Shown: positions 1-10,688, counted from the first letter of the stretch. The stretch: DNA of 64,000 nucleotides from Ahaetulla prasina (GCF_028640845.1 NC_080548.1:6628314-6692313); one strand, 5' to 3'. The notes: generated by a model not told the origin, from the sequence alone. Numbers and translations are program-made.

Positions 1-1893
1 CTTTTATAATTTTGTTAACAATAAACTTAAAGACTCAAGATCCATCCCACCACTAAAAGATTCTAACAACAAAGAATGCAATGACGAAACAGTTAAAACA
101 AACCTCTTCAACATTTTCTTTGGCTCAGTTTTTGTTAACTCCGATAACACATATCCGACATTCCACAAACGAACCAGCAATGATTATGATGATTTAACTC
201 ATATAGATTTCACAGAAGACAACGTTAGAAAAGCTCTTCATAACTTAAAACCATCACTATCTATTGGACCCGATGGACTATGTGCATACTTCTTAAAAAA
301 ACTTTCCATTAATATAGCAGAACCCCTAAGTATTATCTTTGATAAAGCTTTCACGACCAGTTCTCTTCCCAAACTTTGGTCACTAGCCACAGTCATCCCT
401 ATCTTCAAAAAAGGAGACCCCAGCTTAGTCGAAAATTACAGACTGATCTCCCTTTGCTGCGTTACCTGCAAAGTCATGGAATCAATCATCAACCAATCCA
501 TTACCTCACACTTAGAAACTAACAACCTACTCTCCAATAAACAATTTGGTTTCAGGAAAAAATTATCATGTAACTTACAACTTCTCCACTGTAAAAACAT
601 ATGGACTACAAATCTTGATCAAGGCAAATCAATAGATGCAATCTACACAGACTTCTGCAAAGCTTTCGACTCAGTAGTACACGATAAACTTCTCCTAAAA
701 CTAATATCCTATGGCATCTCAGGACCCCTTCACAAATGGATATCTGCTTTTCTGTCTAACAGACAACAAGTGGTCAAAATTGGCAATGCTTTATCAAATC
801 CTGTTCCTGTCAAGAGTGGCGTTCCTCAAGGCAGCGTCCTTGGACCAACACTCTTTATACTATACATTAATGATCTCTGTGACCACATCTCAAGTAATTG
901 TGTTCTCTTTGCTGATGATGTCAAACTATTTAACACCACAGACAATACTTCTATCATTCAGAACGACCTTGATCATCTAACTGCTTGGTCTAAAAATTGG
1001 CAGCTCCAAATTTCAACCAGCAAATGCTCAGTCTTACATATAGGAAAAAAGAACCCAAAAACTAAATACATACTAGATGGACATTACCTTACAGACGACC
1101 CCCATCCTGTCAAAGACCTTGGAGTTTTCATGTCAAATGATCTAAGTGCCAAAGCCCACTGTAACTACATAGCAAAAAAAGCTCTAAGAGTTGTAAACCT
1201 AATTTTGCGTAGCTTCTTTTCCAAAAACACCACACTACTAACCAGAGCATTTGCTAGACCAATTCTAGAATACAGCTCACCTGTATTCACCACATCTCTG
1301 ACATCAATACAATTGAACGTGTTCAGAAATATTTTACAAGAAGAGTTCTCCATTCCTCTGAAAACAATAAAATACCCTATCCCACCAGACTTAAAATCCT
1401 AGGCTTAGAAAACTTGGAACTCCGTCGCCTTCGACAAAACCTAAGTTTAACTCACAGAATCATCTATTGTAATGTCCTTCCTGTTAAAGACTACTTCAGC
1501 TTTAATTGCAATAATACTAGAGCAACCAATAGATTTAAACTTAAAGTCAACCGCTTTAATCTAGATTGCAGAAAATATGACTTCTGTAACAGAATCATCA
1601 GTGCTTGGAATACTTTACCTGACTCTGTGGTCTCTTCTCATAATCCTAAAAACTTTAACCAAAAACTTTCTACTATTGACCTCACCCCATTCCTAAGAGG
1701 ACCATAAGGGGCGTGCATAAGCGCACAAATGTGCCTACCGTTCCTGTCCTATTGTTTTTTTTCTTTTCTTCTTCCTATATATATGCTTATACCTCCTTAT
1801 ATTTACTCATATATGTGTTTATATACTATATAATCTTTTGTATGATACCTACATATATTGTTGTGACAAAATAAAATAAATAAATAAATAAAT
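1..1893 (+). mobile_element. Family-A LINE copy 1 (CR1/Jockey group), 5' end outside window
   Basis: This is a non-LTR retrotransposon that enters the window already inside ORF2 and ends in a 3' UTR plus an (AAAT)n tail at about 1868-1893, preceded by TGACAAAATAAA. The same 3' end recurs at 14.2-15.2, 15.7, 60.95 and other kb positions, so it defines one family. The clade is inferred from the protein ([14 protein letters not shown], and a C-terminal region resembling CR1-type LINEs). I could not separate CR1, Jockey and related clades by eye. Confidence 0.85.
2..1707 (+). pseudogene. ORF2 reverse transcriptase of family-A LINE copy 1, frameshifted
   Basis: The frame is open from position 2 to 1402 and encodes the pre-RT linker (KALHNLKPS..GPDGL), RT with [19 protein letters not shown] and catalytic FADD, then the thumb. 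Near 1275-1290 a deletion of about ten bases, relative to the copy at 13.8 kb, shifts the frame. The protein's C-terminus continues in another frame from about 1290 to 1707 (LGLENLELRRLR..LTPFLRG). A small in-frame deletion also removes residues before FARPILEY. The product would be the enzyme that reverse transcribes LINE RNA at the nicked target. It is inactive here because it is frameshifted and its endonuclease is not in view. Confidence 0.85.
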
Positions 1894-2117
1894 GATATTG
1901 TAGGCTCTGTGCATGATCACCTGACTTTCTTGCTCCCTTAATTTTCAGGGTCATTGTGTACAAGATTTCTTATAATTTGTCTTCTAGATAACACTTTACG
2001 ATAACTCCAAACCCCACTCTGAAATCTCATAGTTTCTGGTTTTCATCCTATTATAAAGACTGAAGAAATTGGTTGTGTTCACAACACAAGGGTAATTTAA
2101 TTTCTGTAGGTTAGTAC
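1894..2117. other. Unassigned AT-rich spacer
   Basis: No reading frame, repeat or RNA gene was recognised between the LINE tail and the solo LTR. The last four bases (GTAC, 2114-2117) are the left target duplication of that LTR. Confidence 0.5.
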
Positions 2118-2647
2118 TGTAGGAAGTTAGCACCCACCCCCCTCCTAGAAGAATGAAATATTTTAGAAAATATTAAAAAAGCAGAATATATTTCCCTGGA
2201 TGAGAAATGGAGAAACATGTTTTAAGGGCAAAGCAGCTCCCTGCAACTTCCTGCTTCCCCCCACCTTTGTCAACAGGCCAGAGGCAGAAACTCATTCTCC
2301 CCCATCTTTGTCAATGGTCCATCATCTGCAACACAATAGGACCCATCTAGCAACAGAAACTCACCACATGGCACCTGGGAAGATTACATCAGCCAGCAAG
2401 GTTAGCTAAGACCCCCACTCCCTAGGAGTCTGACAACCAATCAGGATACTCTTCCTGTGCCCCAGAAAGTTCAAAACTCAGAAAAAGCATAAAGCCAGGG
2501 AGCACACAGGATCTCATCCCTTTTCTGTTCAGGAACTCAAGCCATGTGATCCTGACCACCATTAAACCATCTTTCCAAGCAGTCTCCATGTTTCCAGGGT
2601 CTTTTTCCCCACTTGGAACAGAACCCAGATGGATATTTCTTCCAACA
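2118..2647 (+). mobile_element. Solo LTR, ERV-like, with GTAC target duplication
   Basis: The 530-bp unit starts TGTAGG and ends CCAACA, and is flanked on both sides by GTAC (2114-2117 and 2648-2651). Promoter-like elements are in the right order for the plus strand: CCAAT at 2437-2441, a TATA-like CATAAAG near 2488, and ATTAAA (possible polyadenylation signal) at 2561-2566. No gag or pol lies next to it, so it is a solo LTR. A 4-bp duplication with TG..CA ends fits gamma-type endogenous retroviruses, but this class assignment is inference. Confidence 0.68.
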
Positions 2648-2651
2648 GTAC

Positions 2652-3028
2652 AACACATGGAACCATCAGCTGATTGAAAGGGGTAGATTTACATAACACA
2701 GTAAACCAGGAACACCCCCAACTAACCTTAAGTCAAACTAAGTTTAGTATACAGTGCAATTACAGTGAGTAGATTTGTAACTAATCTGGTCAAACATGAG
2801 TAAATCCAGGCACTCTGGTTGCGTAGATACTAGAGGATTGTGCTCCACACCTAGGGTTTACATTTTCTATTAGTGTCATGTACACAGACTATGGGATGTG
2901 ATAGGCCACATTTTTGTTGATGTGAAGGATGCATTCTATTGGTAATAATCAGTTAAATTCAGAGATCAAGTGAATTTTCCTTCTTCCTCATTATAGAGCT
3001 GGAAAGCTGGAAAGAAACTATAAAGACC
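2652..3028. other. Unassigned spacer
   Basis: No gene or recognisable repeat was seen. The sequence is moderately AT rich and ends at the target duplication of the next hAT element. Confidence 0.45.
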
Positions 3029-3036
3029 ATCTAGCC

Positions 3037-3300
3037 CAGGGGTGTCAAATTCAATTTCATTGAGGGCCACATCAGGGCTGTGATCAATCTCAGGGGGCTG
3101 GGCGTGCGTAGCTGACTGGGTGGGTGTGGCCAACTGGATAGGCATAGCCAGCTTGACGCCATTCCCCAAACTACTGGCATGTAGACCAGGCTGAAGCTAT
3201 GCGGGCCGGACCCTTACATTTTCCAGGATGGCCCTGTAGGCTGGATCCAACCACATTGCAGGCTGGATCTGGCCCATGGGCCTTATGTTTGACACCCCTG
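3037..3300. mobile_element. Non-autonomous hAT element, 264 bp
   Basis: The terminal inverted repeats are CAGGGGTGTCAAA at the left and its complement TTTGACACCCCTG at the right. A perfect 8-bp target duplication ATCTAGCC lies at 3029-3036 and 3301-3308. There is no transposase frame inside. The 8-bp duplication and the CAGGGGTGTCAAA termini are typical of hAT (Charlie-like) elements. Confidence 0.9.
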
Positions 3301-3308
3301 ATCTAGCC

Positions 3309-3716
3309 CAACCCTATGCAATGCACAGAAAATTCAGCTGAACTATCTATGATAGGTGACTCTCTAGTTTCTTCTTGAAAATTTCCACAGGTAGAAAACT
3401 TACAATCTCCAAGATTGTTCCGTGGTTGTGCAGTTCAGGAAGTTTTTCTTTATATTTAAATGAAATCTAGATAACTGCAACTTCTCCCTGTTATTTCTGG
3501 TGGCCACAATGAATTGTTCTCGACTATTTTCCTTATAGCTTCCCAGTTGTTATGTCTTCTTCTTTCCTCCAGACTGAGTTCCTACATCTCATCCTCAAAG
3601 GCCACATCCTCACATCCACAAATCATCTTTATTTACATCCTCTGAACCTTTTCTAACTCTTGATGTTCTTCTGGAAATGTGGTGTCCCAGAATCTTGCAT
3701 ATATGCAGGTGTGATT
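3309..3716. other. Possible CR1-derived spacer
   Basis: Wording such as 'TTTCCACAGGTAGAAAACTTACAATCTC' parallels the minus-strand CR1 3' region found elsewhere in the window (gap then AAGTTGTTCC-like segment), but it is too diverged for a firm call. No gene was seen. Confidence 0.35.
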
Positions 3717-3812
3717 CCTTCCTTCCTTCCTTCCTTCCTTCCTTCCTTCCTTCCTTCCTTCCTTCCTTCCTTCCTTCCTTCTTTCCTTCCTTTCTCCCTC
3801 CCTCCCTCCCAA
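3717..3812 (+). repeat. (TTCC)n microsatellite with (CCCT) end
   Basis: About 18 near-perfect CCTT units are followed by a TTTC/CTCCC-rich end. Long reading frames on both strands here (Pro-Ser-Phe-Leu or Lys-Glu-Gly-Arg repeats) are low-complexity artefacts. Confidence 0.95.
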
Positions 3813-4192
3813 ACTTTTCTTGCTACCATTCTGAGCTGCTTGCTTGCTTAAGGACATCTGAAATTAGGGCAGGGGTCAAGTGAGACTATAAGTTGCTAAT
3901 TTCAGCCCTATAATGACAATTCCCTTTGAAGCTCTAAGAAGTGGGACAAGGCAAGAGCCAGTCTAAGTACCAAGGTTAAGAAGACCATAAGCCGGGATAT
4001 AACTTGAAGAACTAGAGCTGAGTTCAAAGGAAGATGAAATGTATTATATGTTAAGATGTTGCAGTAATGGAGAAAAAGAGATGTGTGTAGGATTTAAAGT
4101 TTGAGAACCATTTTTAACCGGGAGACAAAGCAGCACAGATTCCCTGTCTTCATTATTGGAGTTTTCTTGATGGTTTAAACAAATAAGTGCTC
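3813..4192. other. Unassigned spacer
   Basis: No gene or clear repeat was seen between the microsatellite and the possible LTR fragment. Confidence 0.4.
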
Positions 4193-4276
4193 TGTATGGA
4201 GAACTTGGCAGGAACAGAGTGAGGCTAGGCTTGTTCAAGAACAATGCTTTATTTCTAACACAACAGCTAACCTCCT
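4193..4276 (-). mobile_element. Possible outer fragment of the left Gypsy LTR
   Basis: The segment starts TGTATGGAGAAC, similar to the inner edge of the right LTR (TGTCTGGAAGGC at 9741). On the minus strand it carries AATAAA near 4250, a plausible LTR polyadenylation signal. The segment CTAACACAACAGCTAACCTCC resembles CTACTAGCTGTAGCCTCA of the right LTR. It is inferred that the CR1/L3 LINE split this LTR. Alignment would decide. Confidence 0.4.
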
Positions 4277-5129
4277 TCCCAGGCTGAAGGTAATCAACAA
4301 CTGGCAGATGACCTGAACGAGTTTTACTGCAGGTTTGAAAGGAAACTACAGCCACCTATCTCCACAACCTCCATCTCAGACACACCAACAACAGCCAAGC
4401 CTCCTACAACTGACCCCATTTCATTGGGTTCACAACCCCTAGTGATCACAGAAAAGGAAGTGCAGGACCTATTTCACAGACAAAAGCCAGGAAAAGCTCC
4501 AGGCCCAGACAAGATAACTCCTTCTTGCTTAAAAGTCTGTGCTGACCAATTGGCCCCCATCTTCACCCATATTTTCAATAAATCACTAGAGATATGTTAT
4601 GTTCCTTCTTGCTTCAAATGCTCTACCATCATCCCAGTGCCGAAGAAGCCCACCATCAAGGAACTGAATGACTACAGACCAGTTGCTTTAACATCTGTAG
4701 TCATGAAAACCTTTGAAAGGCTAGTGCTTTCCTACTTGAAAACCATCACGGATCCGCCGTTAGACCCCTTGCAATTTGCATACCGAGCAAATAGATCAAC
4801 ACATGATGCTGCACTACATCCTACAACATCTTGAGTCTCCAAAGACCTATGCAAGGGTCCTTTTTGTAGACTTTAGTTCAGCATTCAATACCATCATTCC
4901 AGACATTCTTCTAACTAAGCTAAACCAGCTACAGGTACCGGAACAGACTTGTAAGTGGATCACAAGCTTCCTAACAAACAGGAAGCAGCAGGTGAAGCTA
5001 AGCAAAATCACATCAAATACCTGTACAATTAGCACAGGGGCCCCCCAAGGCTGTGAAGGCCATCACTCTGCTAAACAAATAATTCCATCAACACTGTCAA
5101 ACTATGTACTGAATCTGCACTACTATTAA
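4271..5129 (+). pseudogene. RT fragment of CR1/L3 LINE copy 1
   Basis: The frame is open from 4271: QLADDLNEFYCRFE pre-RT linker, [30 protein letters not shown] (RT motifs 1-2) and QFAYRANRST. A 14-bp deletion near 4806 breaks the frame. RT continues in another frame ([20 protein letters not shown]) to about 5055, where the large internal deletion jumps to the last codons before the 3' UTR. The catalytic FADD is lost in the deletion, so this copy cannot be active. Confidence 0.85.
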
Positions 5130-5345
5130 TCGTCTCATAGTTCCCATCACCATTCTCTTTCCACTTATGACTGTATGACTATAACTTGTTGCTGGCAATC
5201 CTTATGATTTATATTGATATACTGACCATCAATTGTATTGTAAATGTTGTACCTTGATGAACGTATCTTTTCTTTTATGTACAGTGAGAGCATATGCACC
5301 AAGACAAATTCCTTGTGTGTCCAATCACACTTGGCCAATAAAATT

Positions 5346-5410
5346 CTATTCTATTCTATTCTATTCTATTCTATTCTATTCTATTCTATTCTATTCTATT
5401 CTATTCTATT
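5346..5410 (+). repeat. (TTCTA)n microsatellite seeded by LINE tail
   Basis: About 13 uninterrupted TTCTA units begin exactly at the LINE 3' terminus. Confidence 0.95.
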
Positions 5411-5618
5411 AACAAGAACACAAGGCAACTCCGTGCGGGCTAGAACACTGACAGAATTGTTGCCATCTGATAGCTGCTTAAATAGGGAAAGCTGTCAGAT
5501 GGAGAAACCAATAGGAGGCTGCAGTTTTCCCGCTGTATTGGCCGCTCGCATCTTAGCCAATCAGGGGCGAGCTGCAGCCTGCCTAGTAGCTCGTGGTCAT
5601 ATGTGTGAGGACTCAACA
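5411..5618 (-). repeat. 3' LTR of Gypsy 1 (main part)
   Basis: It matches 9826-10004 with many substitutions. In element orientation it starts TGTTGAGTCC at 5618, right after the polypurine tract, and has a CCAAT box on the plus strand (TTAGCCAATCAGG) shared by both LTRs. Confidence 0.8.
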
Positions 5619-5631
5619 ACCCTCTCTACCC
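5619..5631 (-). promoter_or_regulatory. Polypurine tract of Gypsy 1
   Basis: On the minus strand GGGTAGAGAGGGT lies directly before the TGTTGAG start of the 3' LTR. This is where plus-strand DNA synthesis is primed in LTR elements. Confidence 0.65.
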
Positions 5632-5779
5632 GAATGGCACATGCGTAGTCTGCTAAGTACACTGGTCGATGTCGGTTCCGACCAGATTGTCTCAGTTCAG
5701 GGGCAGTCGTCATTGGCAGAAGAGCTGGAACCTTGTCCGTGGGAAATTCCAGTGACTGCAACAAACTCAGATGGATGCC

Positions 5780-8700
5780 TCATGGAGACTGGAAGACCTG
5801 GTTCCTCCGGTAAGTCAGTGTCAAGAACAATTTGGATGGAGATGTTAATATTTCCTCAGGCTGTGCTGGCGGGCCCCCTGGAAATAGAATTTCGGGATGG
5901 TTAGGTTGGGCCTGCTCAGGGGGCGGCCCTGCCATATCCACGGTGTTCCGCCTGAACTGGTTTATGTGGCAGCACCAGGTTCTTCCATCATCAAGCTGGA
6001 CCCTATAAGAATAGGACCCAGTTAGTTGGGTTATGCATCCCAGCAGCCACCTGGTACTAGTCCCATAGTTTTGTGCATAGATTGGTCCCTGATAGCAAAT
6101 GCTTTGCCCTGGCATGGAGCGTCCTGACGAGGTCCAGGGGCATAATTTGGGTGTAATCAGTCTAATGTTGTTCTGAGCCATTGTCCCATAAGTAATTTGG
6201 CTGGGCTTTGTTTGGTCATGGGGCACGGGGTCATATGTTGGGCCAGGAGGGACTGACAAATGTTATGGTGCCAATTTGAGGGTCCCAGATCCCCTAAGGC
6301 TTCTTTGGCCAATCTGAAGGCTCGTTCAGCCAGGCCATAGCAGCCAGGTGAAACGGCGCTGTGGGCACATGGCGAATGCCCTGCTTGGCCAGAAACAGCT
6401 GGAAGGGTGCCAAGGTAAACGGGGGCCCATTATCACTAACAATGGTATCTGGCAAACCATGGGTTGCGAATAGTTTTTCTAGGGCCTTAATGAGGGCTTC
6501 CATGTTAGTTGACAGCATTACAGCTAGCTCAACCCACTTTGAGTAAGCGTCCACTAGAACTAAGAATGTTTGACCTCTGAATGGGCCCGCAAAGTCCATG
6601 GTGCCCTGGGTCTGTCCCATTCCTGGACATAGCAGCTGGTGTGGCTGACCTGGATTGTTGGCAGAGCTGGCAACTTTCCACCCACTCCTCTATCTCTTTG
6701 TCCATCTTGGGCCACCACACATAGCTGCAGCCCAATGCCTTCATGCGCACGATGCCTGGATGGGCATTGTGGAGGGTGGACAAGACTTGTATCCTGAGCT
6801 TGGGGGGAATTACCACTCGATGCCCCAACAACAGACAGCCCCTCTGTGCAGACAGCTGATGCTGTCTGCGGTAGTAGGGCAGGAGCTCCGGTGCCACTGG
6901 CCCTTGCGGCCAGCTTCTGCGTATCCAGTCCAGGACTAGGGATAAAATGGGGTCACGGGCAGAGAGAGTACTAATGTCTAGATCAGATAGTGGCAACTGC
7001 CATTCCTCAACCAGCAAAACAGAGATCGCAGGAGCGGGGTCTAGGACAGCAGCCAGGATGGGGCACTGGCTGAGGGCATCAGCATGACCTAACAATTTAC
7101 CAGGCGGATAGTGTAGTTGGTAAGAGTAGGCAGCCAGAAATTCAACCCAGAGAGACATGCATGGGGAGAGGATTTGAGGGGTTTGGCGGTCTCCCGCCAA
7201 TAAGCCTAACAGGGGTTTGTGATCAGTAATTAATGTGAAAAATCAGCCATAGAGATAGTTGTGGAATCATTTGATTCCAGCCATGGCAGCTAGGGCCTCC
7301 CTCTCAAGCTGGTTGTAATTCCTTTCAGGGGCAGACAGAGTGCAGTAGTAATACGCTTCCGACCCATTAGGCAGGAGGTGGCTTAGAACAGCCCCCATGC
7401 CATAAGGCGAGGTGTCACATGTTAAGGACAAAGGTAGGCTGTCATCATATTAAACAAGGACAGCGGTGGAAGTTAGGAGGTCGTTAACAGTGGCGAAAGT
7501 GGTGGCAGCACTGCAGCCCCAATGCCAAGGAGCCTTGGAGTCCAGCAATCTATGGAGTGGCTCCATGACAGATGCTTTATGGAGCAGAAAAATGGCATAA
7601 AAATTCAGCAGCCCCAGAAAGGCTTGCAGTTGAGCCCTATTCCTAGGGGTGGGGGCATTTTTAATAGCCTCAACCTTAGAGGTGGTGGGGTGTATTCCAT
7701 TTGCATCAACCAGGAATCCCAGGAATCTACCTGGGGAACCCCTATTTTGCATTTATCCCTCTTAAGCTTGAGCCCAGAATGGTGGAATCAGGCAAGCGCA
7801 GATCTCAGTTTGGTGATGAGTTCTGAGAGGTCGGTGGCAGCTATCAGAACATCGTCGAAGTAGGGCACAACCCCTGGAGTAGCTGTTCCATGAGGCTTTG
7901 AAAAAGGCTAGGGGCGACACTAACTCCAAATTGGAGCCGATTACATTTAAATGCTCCACTGTGCGTTACAATTGTTCGGGCCGTGGCCGTGGCCTCATCC
8001 ACTGGCAATTGCTGGTAAGCCTGTGCCAGGTCTAATTTGGCAAAAATCCGACCCTGCCCCAGAGAACAGAGTAGGTGCTGCACCACAGGCACAGGATAAG
8101 GGTTAGCCTGTAGTGCCCTATTGAGGGTATATTTGTAGTCTGTGCAGATTCTTATAGAGTCATCCTGCTTGAGGGGAACAACAACAGGGGTCTCCCAATT
8201 AGAGTGGTCAACTGGTTTGAGTACCTCTTGGGCGATAAGTTTATCTAGCTCCTGATCTACCTTTGGGCGAAGCGCCAATGGCTCCCTTACAGGTTTCAGG
8301 CAGATTGGCGCTACCTGGGGGTTCAAATTAAAAGAAATGGGGCACCCTGTATATTTACCAAGTTTGTTGTCAAACATGTCCGCGAATTTGCCAACCAGCA
8401 TCGTAGAAATGTCAGGCACTGTGGCGTGGACTCCAGAGACACTGAGGTTAAGGGCAGCAAGCCAGTCTAATCCCAGGAGGCTAAGCAGGTCATTTTTAAT
8501 GATGATGAGTGGTAGGCGGCCTGAGAATGATTCATAGGCCACCTGGAATAAATCGCAGCCAATGATGGGTATTGGCTTCCCCTGGAAGTCAGTTCTTCAA
8601 AATGACTGTACATGGCTGGAGCCACCGTTTCAAGAAGGTTGGCAGTAGTTGTAGAAGGGTAGACCAGGAGATGAGTGACTTGGAAGACCTGGTATCGATC

Positions 8701-8830
8701 TCCATTCAGCAGGGGGTTCCCTCTAACAGTACCGTGAGGTAAAGTTTGTTGGCGGGAGACGCTGAGGTGGCATGGGTCACTGCGACCTTGAAGGGCTTGT
8801 CGTAGTGAGAGACCATGAAGCAATCTTCAT
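5780..8830 (-). pseudogene. pol: Gypsy 1 pol: protease, RT, RNase H, integrase (broken)
   Basis: Read from 8830 down. The protease core is present but reads MEIDTRSS instead of the usual DTGS, with a stop just before it. RT follows in 8542-7844 (SLLGLDWL, KPVREPLALRPKVDQELDKL, FAKLDLAQAYQQLPVD), and a frameshift falls just before the YFDD catalytic motif near 7865. The connection and RNase H region (7752-7200) carries several stops. The integrase zinc region (HNAHPGIVRMK..CQLCQQ) is at 7200-6529 and its core (MDFAGPF, VSDNGPPF) at 6620-6294. The C-terminal SYRVQLDDGRTW region is at 6259-5780. The part around the integrase glutamate is degraded. The enzyme set is recognisable but dead. Confidence 0.85.
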
Positions 8831-8902
8831 GGTGGGCAGTCATCTTCTTAAAGGGTCACCGGTTCCCGGCAGGCTCAGTTGGGACGTTGTTAGTGGGAAT
8901 GC

Positions 8903-9691
8903 TCACCCTGCAGGCCCTTGACAGGTATTGCCACAATGGCAGCAAATGGCAGTTTTGAACCTACAGTCAGTCCTGCTGTGGTTCCCGCCACAGCCCAAAT
9001 ACCCGCTCTGAGGTGATTTGATCGCCACCGGTCCTTTCTTCCTTTGGGTCATTTTGAGGTGACTCACTTCTTCCTCCTCATCGTCTGAGGTGTCTCCCTG
9101 CTCCAAGCCCTCATAATGAACCATCAGGGGTTTTCCAGCAATGGTGGACCCTGCCTGGAAACGTTGTATTTCGACGGAAGACCTGTCTGACATTTCAGAA
9201 GCCCTGGCTTCGTCCATAGCTGTCTGCAGGGTTACATCCTTCCGGGCTAGCAACCGCCACTGAAGCCACAGATCTTTGACCTCACAGACAAGTTGGTCAA
9301 GCAGCATATCATTCAGATCGTGAAATTCACAGTGTAAGGTGGCGGATCGCAGGGAGGCCATATACTCATTGATAGATTCCCCTTCTTTTGGAGCTCTCTG
9401 CCGGAATGCATGCCACCTCGTGATGCGTGAAGGAACCGGAGAATAGTGGTTCTGCATCTTCTCAAGCAAGGTCTCCCAGGGCACCCTGAAGACATGTTGA
9501 GGCCCAGCTAAAGCTCAAGCAGTTCCGAAGATCTCACTGCTGCAGGAGCTAAGGAAATAGCCCTGCTTCAGGGCACTTGACAGGTCTGTTAGTTTGTTCT
9601 CCTGCAGGAAACACTCGAAGCGCTCAAGATAGGTGTCCCATGTCTCTGTGGCCGGCACGAATGGAGACAAGGCTGGCAGGACTGCTGCCAT
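8903..9691 (-). pseudogene. gag: Gypsy 1 gag with one in-frame stop
   Basis: It starts at ATG 9691 (MAAVLPALSPFVPATETW) and runs in one frame to 8903, except for a stop at 9517-9515. It aligns with Gypsy 2 gag (YLERFECFL, PWETLLEKM, EGESINEYMASLR, LDQLVCEVKD). The C-terminal part has an acidic stretch (DTSDDEEEEV) and a zinc-knuckle region CGGNHSRTDC followed by a degraded second knuckle. Gag proteins of this type form the particle that packages element RNA. Confidence 0.8.
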
Positions 9692-9740
9692 GGTCAGTGA
9701 ACTGCGGGGAGTTTGCCTTGTAGCGACGTCTCATCACTAG

Positions 9741-10004
9741 TGTCTGGAAGGCATGGCTTTCTTCAGGTGCCTCAACTCTTATAGAGACTCTACTAGCTGT
9801 AGCCTCAGGTTGATCCCATCCTCGTGGGCTAGAACACCAGAACTGTTGCAGTCTGACAGCTGCTTAAATAGGGGAAGCTGTCAGATAGAGAAACCAACTG
9901 GAGGCTGCAGTTTTCCCACTGTATTGGCCACTTGTGTCTTAGCCAATCAGGGGTGAGCTACAGCCTGCCTAGTAGTACATGGTGGTATGTGCGAGGACTC
10001 AACA
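9741..10004 (-). repeat. 5' LTR of Gypsy 1
   Basis: The right LTR ends GAGGACTCAACA at 10004 (TGTTGAGTCC in element orientation). The inner edge at TGTCTGG (9741) is inferred. The downstream primer-binding site (TGATGAGACGTCGC on the minus strand) is not clear. Confidence 0.65.
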
Positions 10005-10024
10005 ATATGGGTTAATGAAGACAA

Positions 10025-10025
<1 letters not shown>

Positions 10026-10057
<32 letters not shown>

Positions 10058-10688
10058 TAAATTTTTATACCGCCCTTCTCCCGAAGGACTCAGGGCGGTT
10101 CACAGCCAGATAAAAATACAATAATAAATACAATTAAAATACAATTAAAAAACTTATTCAAATTGGCCGAAATTAAAATTTAGAATAAATAATAAAAACT
10201 CGTTAAAAACCCATTAATTAAAAAACTAACCCAGTCCTGCGCAGATGAATAAGTGAGTTTTAAGCTCGCGACGAAAGGTTCGGAGGTCCGGAAGTTGACG
10301 GAGCCCTGGGGGGAGTTCATTCCAGAGGGCGGGAGCCCCCACAGAGAAGGCCCTTCCCCTGGGCGTCGCCAGACGACACTGTCGCGCCGATGGCACCCTG
10401 AGGAGTCCCTCTCTGTGAGAGCGCACAGGTCGGTGAGAGGTATTCGGTAGCAGTAGGCGGTCCCGTAGATAACCCGGCCCTATGCCATGGAGCGCTTTAA
10501 AGACGTTCACCAAAACCTTGAAGCGCACCCGGAAGGCCACAGGTAGCCAGTGCAGTCTGCGCAGGATAGGTGTCACGCGGGAGCCACGAGGGGCTCCTTC
10601 TATTACCCGCGCAGCCGCATTCTGGACTAACTGAAGCCTCCGGATGCCCCTCAAGGGGAGCCCCATGTAGAGAGCATTGCAGTAATCC
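10026..10688 (-). mobile_element. L2 LINE 3' end with (ATT)n tail
   Basis: On the minus strand the sequence runs from GATTACTGCAATGCTC to the L2-type terminus GGTTCACAGCC..(complement) with CGCCCTGAGTCC and GGGCGGTATAAAAAT, followed by an (AAT)n tail at 10057-10026. It is truncated at 10688, inside ORF2. Confidence 0.8.
10226..10678 (-). pseudogene. L2 ORF2 C-terminal fragment
   Basis: The open reading frame encodes DYCNALYMGLPLRG, LQLVQNAAARVI, LHWLPVAFRVRFKVL, ALHGIGPGYLRDRL and a terminal LWNELPPGLRQLP..FRRELKTHLF. This is the C-terminal region after the RT in L2-type LINEs. No catalytic domain is present. The true element start is upstream and missing. Confidence 0.8.

Larger units (their letters stand above)
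4271..5410 (+). mobile_element. CR1/L3-type LINE copy 1 ('snake' type) with (TTCTA)n tail
   Basis: This LINE is 5' truncated. Its 3' UTR contains GACAAATTCCTTGTGTGTCC and TTGGCCAATAAAA, followed directly by a (TTCTA)n array. The same architecture is seen at 17.5-19.2 and 22.1 kb. Compared with the longer copy it lacks about 720 bp (equivalent to 18135-18857), the junction being at 5055/5056. Such LINEs with an AATAG-type tail are known from snakes as microsatellite-seeding CR1/L3 elements. Confidence 0.85.
4193..10004 (-). mobile_element. Old Ty3/Gypsy LTR retrotransposon (Gypsy 1), minus strand
   Basis: Homologous LTR segments lie at 5411-5618 and about 9826-10004. They share, among others, GCTAGAACAC, CTGCTTAAATAGG, GGAGGCTGCAGTTTTCCC and GAGGACTCAACA. 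Between them, read on the minus strand, are gag, protease, RT, RNase H and integrase in the Gypsy order. All frames carry stops or shifts. The gag and pol proteins resemble those of the younger Gypsy 2 at 26-30.6 kb, so the two belong to related lineages. The left boundary at 4193 assumes the LTR was split by the CR1/L3 LINE. No target duplication could be matched. Confidence 0.85.

Noticed and set aside
3633..3883. Reading frames of repeated Phe-Leu-Pro-Ser or Lys-Glu-Gly-Arg
   Set aside because: They are translations of the (TTCC)n microsatellite on both strands, not genes.
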